Of a stretch of DNA of 34,203 nucleotides, positions 31,507 to 34,203 are shown in pieces (position 1 is the stretch's first letter; every line of letters begins with the position of its first letter). The DNA is from Lachnospiraceae bacterium (GTDB lineage Bacteria; Bacillota; Clostridia; Lachnospirales; Lachnospiraceae). The translations under genes and the position numbers were made by a program. Under the pieces are notes generated by a model. It was given only the letters and a program-made list of their open reading frames with translations, was not told the origin of the DNA and did not search any database. The stretch is taken from positions 1 through 34,203 of the forward strand of contig JAFRWN010000084.1 in assembly GCA_017437965.1 (NCBI GenBank). Direction: 5' to 3'.

Positions 31507-32265
31507 ATGGTTTTCCTGAAAAAAGAACTGAAAGAATACTACCGGAGCGGCAGGCTTTTCATCATCGGCATAGCGGCGCTTTTAGTGGGGCTGATGAATG
31601 TGGCCGTCGCAAAGCTTACGCCGTGGCTTCTTGAAACCCTTGCGGATTCGTTGGAGGAGGCCGGCATGAGCGTAACCGCCAAGACTGTCGATGCCTCGGC
31701 ATGCTGGCAGCAGTACTATAAAAATATGCCGATGTTCCTTATCATCATACTTGTGGTTTTTGCCGGAAGCTTCGCAAAGGAATATGGCAAAGGCACCCTG
31801 CTTCTTGTCGTTACCAAGGGATATCCGAGAAGTAAAATATTCATCGCCAAAACCTTGATGATGGTCGGGTGCTACACGCTTGCAAGCCTTGTGTGCTTTG
31901 GTCTTACCTATTTTTATGCTGATTTTTACTGGGACAACAGTGTAGTGTCCGACATCGCGTACGCAGCGTTACTGTACTTTGTTTTCGGACTTCTTTTGGT
32001 CTCGGTGATCATATTCTTTTCGTCATTCATATCCGAGGCCACCGGAATCATCGGAGCTACTGCGGGCTATGTGATGTTACTGTACCTTCTCGGTGTGATA
32101 CCAAAGTTAAAAAAATACCTCCCCATAAAGCTTAGTGAGGCTGAAAGCCTGCTTTATGGAAAGGCAGAAATCCCGGATTATACCCCGGCACTGATCATAA
32201 GCCTTACGCTTATCGTCGGATTTATTATCCTCGGAGCTGTATTTTTCAAGAAGAAAAAACTTTAG
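31507..32265 (+). CDS. ABC-2 type permease, YxlG-like
   Basis: The 252-residue permease has six predicted membrane helices (about 18-38, 75-92, 115-136, 155-175, 180-200 and 222-244). It carries the early segment FLKKELKEYYRSGR and the mid-protein GSFAKEYGKGTLLLVVTKGYPR typical of ABC-2/YxlG permeases. It is the partner of the ATPase just upstream and completes the sdpR-sdpI-PLDc_N-ATPase-permease set. It ends 8 bases before the convergent Ig-like gene. The substrate is unknown. Confidence 0.88.
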   Translation: MVFLKKELKEYYRSGRLFIIGIAALLVGLMNVAVAKLTPWLLETLADSLEEAGMSVTAKTVDASACWQQYYKNMPMFLIIILVVFAGSFAKEYGKGTLLLVVTKGYPRSKIFIAKTLMMVGCYTLASLVCFGLTYFYADFYWDNSVVSDIAYAALLYFVFGLLLVSVIIFFSSFISEATGIIGATAGYVMLLYLLGVIPKLKKYLPIKLSEAESLLYGKAEIPDYTPALIISLTLIVGFIILGAVFFKKKKL

Positions 32266-32273
32266 AGTATGAT

Positions 32274-32816
32274 TTACTTCACCTCAAACTTCTTATAAAC
32301 CAGCATTCCCTTGCCGAGATTTTCTTCGGAAACGATTGAGAAGGTCTTTCTGAGGACATATTCACCCTTGGGGAGAGAGCCGTAGCGTTCCTTTATGTTC
32401 AAAATGACTTCGCTTGATTCAGAACCGGAGATGGTTACCATGTAACTGCCTTCTGAATTTATGTTACGGGTGGAGCTGTTGACCAATTCCACGGGATTCC
32501 AGCCTCCGAGCTCCTTCTGGTAAAGCTGGAAAATTGAGCCGCTGGTCACGAGGTCGACATCGATGTCTTTAGATACAATAAGGGTCATTGAATCGGAGGT
32601 AACATTTGTTATCTCCATTTTTATTTCCGGATAGTCCTTAAGCAGCTGCTTCATTTTTTTGTTGCTGATCGCCGTGCTTTTTCCGGCTTCGTAAACGTAA
32701 AAAATGAAAAATGCAGCAAAAACTATGATCAGAGCGGCAAAGGAGAGGATTACCTTTGCCCTTCCGCTCAGTTTTTTCTTTTTTACAGGTTCTTCTTTTT
32801 TTAACTTGATCTTCAT
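32274..32816 (-). CDS. Membrane-anchored Ig-like domain protein
   Basis: The 180-residue protein has a basic N-terminus, one membrane helix (about 23-44) and a beta-rich outer domain (60-180). Its pattern (VTSDSMTLIVS, FQLYQKELGGWNPVE, SYMVTISGSE, GSLPKGEYVLRKTF) resembles the bacterial Ig-like fold found in small Firmicute proteins. It probably faces the outside. No enzymatic motif is seen. It lies 20 bases downstream of an SDR gene on the same strand, after AAGGA, so they are likely co-transcribed. The family assignment is moderate; the function is unknown. Confidence 0.65.
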   Translation of the reverse strand: MKIKLKKEEPVKKKKLSGRAKVILSFAALIIVFAAFFIFYVYEAGKSTAISNKKMKQLLKDYPEIKMEITNVTSDSMTLIVSKDIDVDLVTSGSIFQLYQKELGGWNPVELVNSSTRNINSEGSYMVTISGSESSEVILNIKERYGSLPKGEYVLRKTFSIVSEENLGKGMLVYKKFEVK

Positions 32817-32836
32817 TTAAAAATTCCTTACCAAAA

Positions 32837-33601
32837 TCAGATTCCGGGCATGACCCTTCCGCCGGAAACCGGGATATATGCACCGGTCGTGAAGCTTGCA
32901 AGGTCAGACGCAAGGAATGCAACCATCTGGGCAATTTCCCTGTCTGTGCCGCGGCGCTTTAAGGGCACGGTCATGTCATACTGTTCCTGCTTCTCGCTTC
33001 CGTTCTCGCGGTCGCGGTAGCTGATGGTCCAGCCCGGAGCAACTTCATTTACCGTGATGCCGTATTCACCGACTTCCTTTGCGAGAACCCTGATAAAGCC
33101 GTCAAGACCTTTCTTTGCGGCTGTATAGGCAGAGCAGTTGGGCTCGGCGAGAGCGGAGCATTCTGTATTTATCGCAATATAGCGTCCGTATCTCTTTTCC
33201 TTCATTGCGGGAACGAAATTTTTTGCCATGTAGACATTGTGCATGATGCAGGACTCGAATTGTGAGTAGTAGTCGGATATGTCCTGCTCGATGACATTGG
33301 TCCATTCATACTGGATAACGGCGTTACAGACCACAATATCCGGATTTCCAAGTTCGGTTGCAATCTTGTCATGCATAGCAGCGATAGACTCTGCATTTGT
33401 GATGTCAGCCTGAAAAGCCGCAGCGCGTCTGCCTTTGGCCCTGATTTCTTCAACAAGTGCATTAGCTTTCTCTGCATTCGAATTATAGTGAACCGCGATA
33501 TCCGCACCGCAGTCCGAGAGTATTTCGCTCATTACTCGTCCGAGTTGTCCGGTTGCACCGGTGATAACGGCAAGCTTGCCGCTTAGATCGATTTTTAACA
33601 T
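32837..33601 (-). CDS. Short-chain dehydrogenase/reductase with variant NNAG
   Basis: The 254-residue classical SDR has TGATGQLG at 14-21 and catalytic Tyr159/Lys163 in YTAAK. In place of NNAG it has CNAV (92-95). The Ser position is less clear: Thr146 is at the usual distance from Tyr and Ser149 is close by. The C-terminus (SGGRVMPGI) is FabG-like. The start at 33601 follows GAGGGGG by 5 bases; an in-frame ATG at 33661 would overlap the upstream gene and lacks a site. It lies 25 bases after the DUF6171 gene and may use a sugar or polyol, given the GH51 gene upstream; this is speculative. Confidence 0.88.
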   Translation of the reverse strand: MLKIDLSGKLAVITGATGQLGRVMSEILSDCGADIAVHYNSNAEKANALVEEIRAKGRRAAAFQADITNAESIAAMHDKIATELGNPDIVVCNAVIQYEWTNVIEQDISDYYSQFESCIMHNVYMAKNFVPAMKEKRYGRYIAINTECSALAEPNCSAYTAAKKGLDGFIRVLAKEVGEYGITVNEVAPGWTISYRDRENGSEKQEQYDMTVPLKRRGTDREIAQMVAFLASDLASFTTGAYIPVSGGRVMPGI

Positions 33602-33626
33602 AGTTTCCCCCTCATCCGTAAAAATT

Positions 33627-33896
33627 TTACCACATCCGCTTCTCATGCGGGCACCGGGCATCCTTCTTTATTGCCCTGAGCTCCACATAGCAGCCACAGG
33701 CCTCGCAAGTGCCTTCATTAAGAAAGCTGCATTCTTTACATATCCCAAGCCGCCTTTTGTATTCATCTTCACGACATTTTTCGGCGGCAGGCATTATATC
33801 TATCAGTTTCTTTATCTGCAGAAAAACCTCACCCTCGTCAATCTCTGAAAGCAGGCATTTTTTGCAGAGCTTTCGTTTTTTATCCATGTCCGGCAT
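33627..33896 (-). CDS. DUF6171 family cysteine-rich protein
   Basis: The 89-residue protein carries nine Cys: CKKC (11-14), Cys41, CKEC (53-56), CEACGC (64-69) and Cys82, the likely ligands of two zinc sites. The family shows CKKCLL near the start, YKRRLGICKEC in the middle and GCYVELRA after. Such proteins are common next to carbohydrate genes in Lachnospiraceae; the function is not established. The start has no strong ribosome binding site; an ATG 9 bases further in is an alternative. It is 16 bases from the GH51 gene end. Confidence 0.75.
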   Translation of the reverse strand: MPDMDKKRKLCKKCLLSEIDEGEVFLQIKKLIDIMPAAEKCREDEYKRRLGICKECSFLNEGTCEACGCYVELRAIKKDARCPHEKRMW

Positions 33897-33912
33897 ATTC
33901 TAAAAAAATAGT

Positions 33913-34203
33913 TTACTTAAGTGTCAGCGCCACAACCGAGAACGGAGGCAGTGTCACATTCACATATTTGCCGTCAATCTTGATTTCATGATCCTTTATC
34001 ACAACCTTTTCGGGATTGTCAAAATCGTTATGATCATGAACGGAAGGAGAACTAAGTATCCTTGCCTTACCTTCTCTGAAAAAGAAGCCATTGACATCGA
34101 TATTCACAGAAGCCTCCTCGTCCAGCGAGCAGTTGGCGATAGTGATCGTCATTACATCATCCTTGACCGAAGCCGACTCTGAAATCAACGGCAGCACTCC
34201 GTC
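33913..34203 (-). CDS. Alpha-L-arabinofuranosidase (GH51), C-terminal fragment
   Basis: The frame is open to the window edge, so the gene continues to the right; only about 96 C-terminal residues are present. These match the beta-sandwich end of GH51 arabinofuranosidases: SESASVKDDVMTITIAN, then GKARILSS, NDFDNPEKV and the final LPPFSVVALTLK. The catalytic residues lie outside. The enzyme would remove arabinose side chains from arabinoxylan or arabinan. Its codon start is not visible, and the first in-frame GTG at 34197 is internal. Confidence 0.85.
   Translation of the reverse strand, partial: DGVLPLISESASVKDDVMTITIANCSLDEEASVNIDVNGFFFREGKARILSSPSVHDHNDFDNPEKVVIKDHEIKIDGKYVNVTLPPFSVVALTLK

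Overview
The window looks like a chromosomal segment of a Lachnospiraceae-type Firmicute, perhaps a rumen or gut Butyrivibrio-like organism. The evidence is indirect: strong AGGAGG-type ribosome binding sites, near-consensus sigma-A promoters, PG-binding/dockerin modules, a GH5 lipoprotein and a GH51 arabinofuranosidase end, AsnA/AsnS, a DUF6171 protein and several FtsX-type ABC exporters. The genus is inferred, not shown. No rRNA, tRNA, CRISPR array, prophage or insertion sequence was seen.

Layout. (1) 1-4926: a DUF1700 / DUF4097 / FtsX permease / ATPase operon, probably preceded off-window by a PadR-type regulator, ending in a GNAT acetyltransferase wrecked by an internal deletion. (2) 4939-11199: a promoter, a zinc-ribbon membrane protein overlapping a degenerate-GGDEF/EAL phosphodiesterase, then larE, tcdA and tex. 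(3) 11177-13107, minus strand: an SDR oxidoreductase followed by a GH5 glucanase lipoprotein. (4) 13310-15229: an XRE regulator and a secreted CHAP / PG-binding / dockerin-like wall hydrolase in one bicistron. (5) 15242-19731: a small XRE regulator on the minus strand, the asnS-asnA-AMMECR1 operon, and another XRE gene whose 3' end contains the operon's terminator. (6) 19810-26555: an OmpR-type two-component system, a duplicated lipocalin-like protein with its own promoter, and an ABC exporter operon headed by an 11-bp-phased TTTAAGG array that is a likely response-regulator site. (7) 26556-29104: an AraC regulator divergent from an esterase lipoprotein. (8) 29130-32265: an SdpR/SdpI-like autorepressor and immunity pair followed by a PLDc_N mini-protein and a YxlFG-like ABC exporter. 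(9) 32274-34203, minus strand: an Ig-like membrane-anchored protein, a second SDR, a DUF6171 protein and the C-terminal end of a GH51 enzyme.

The main theme is envelope stress and export. Three unrelated ABC exporters each sit beside different regulatory hardware: DUF1700/DUF4097 proteins, a two-component system, and an SdpR/SdpI pair. Carbohydrate enzymes and wall-directed secreted proteins lie between them. The most unusual regulatory DNA is at 29130-29230, where one 14-bp stem appears to serve as terminator, SdpR operator and source of the next promoter's -35 element. The TTTAAGG array at 22833-22882 is also notable.
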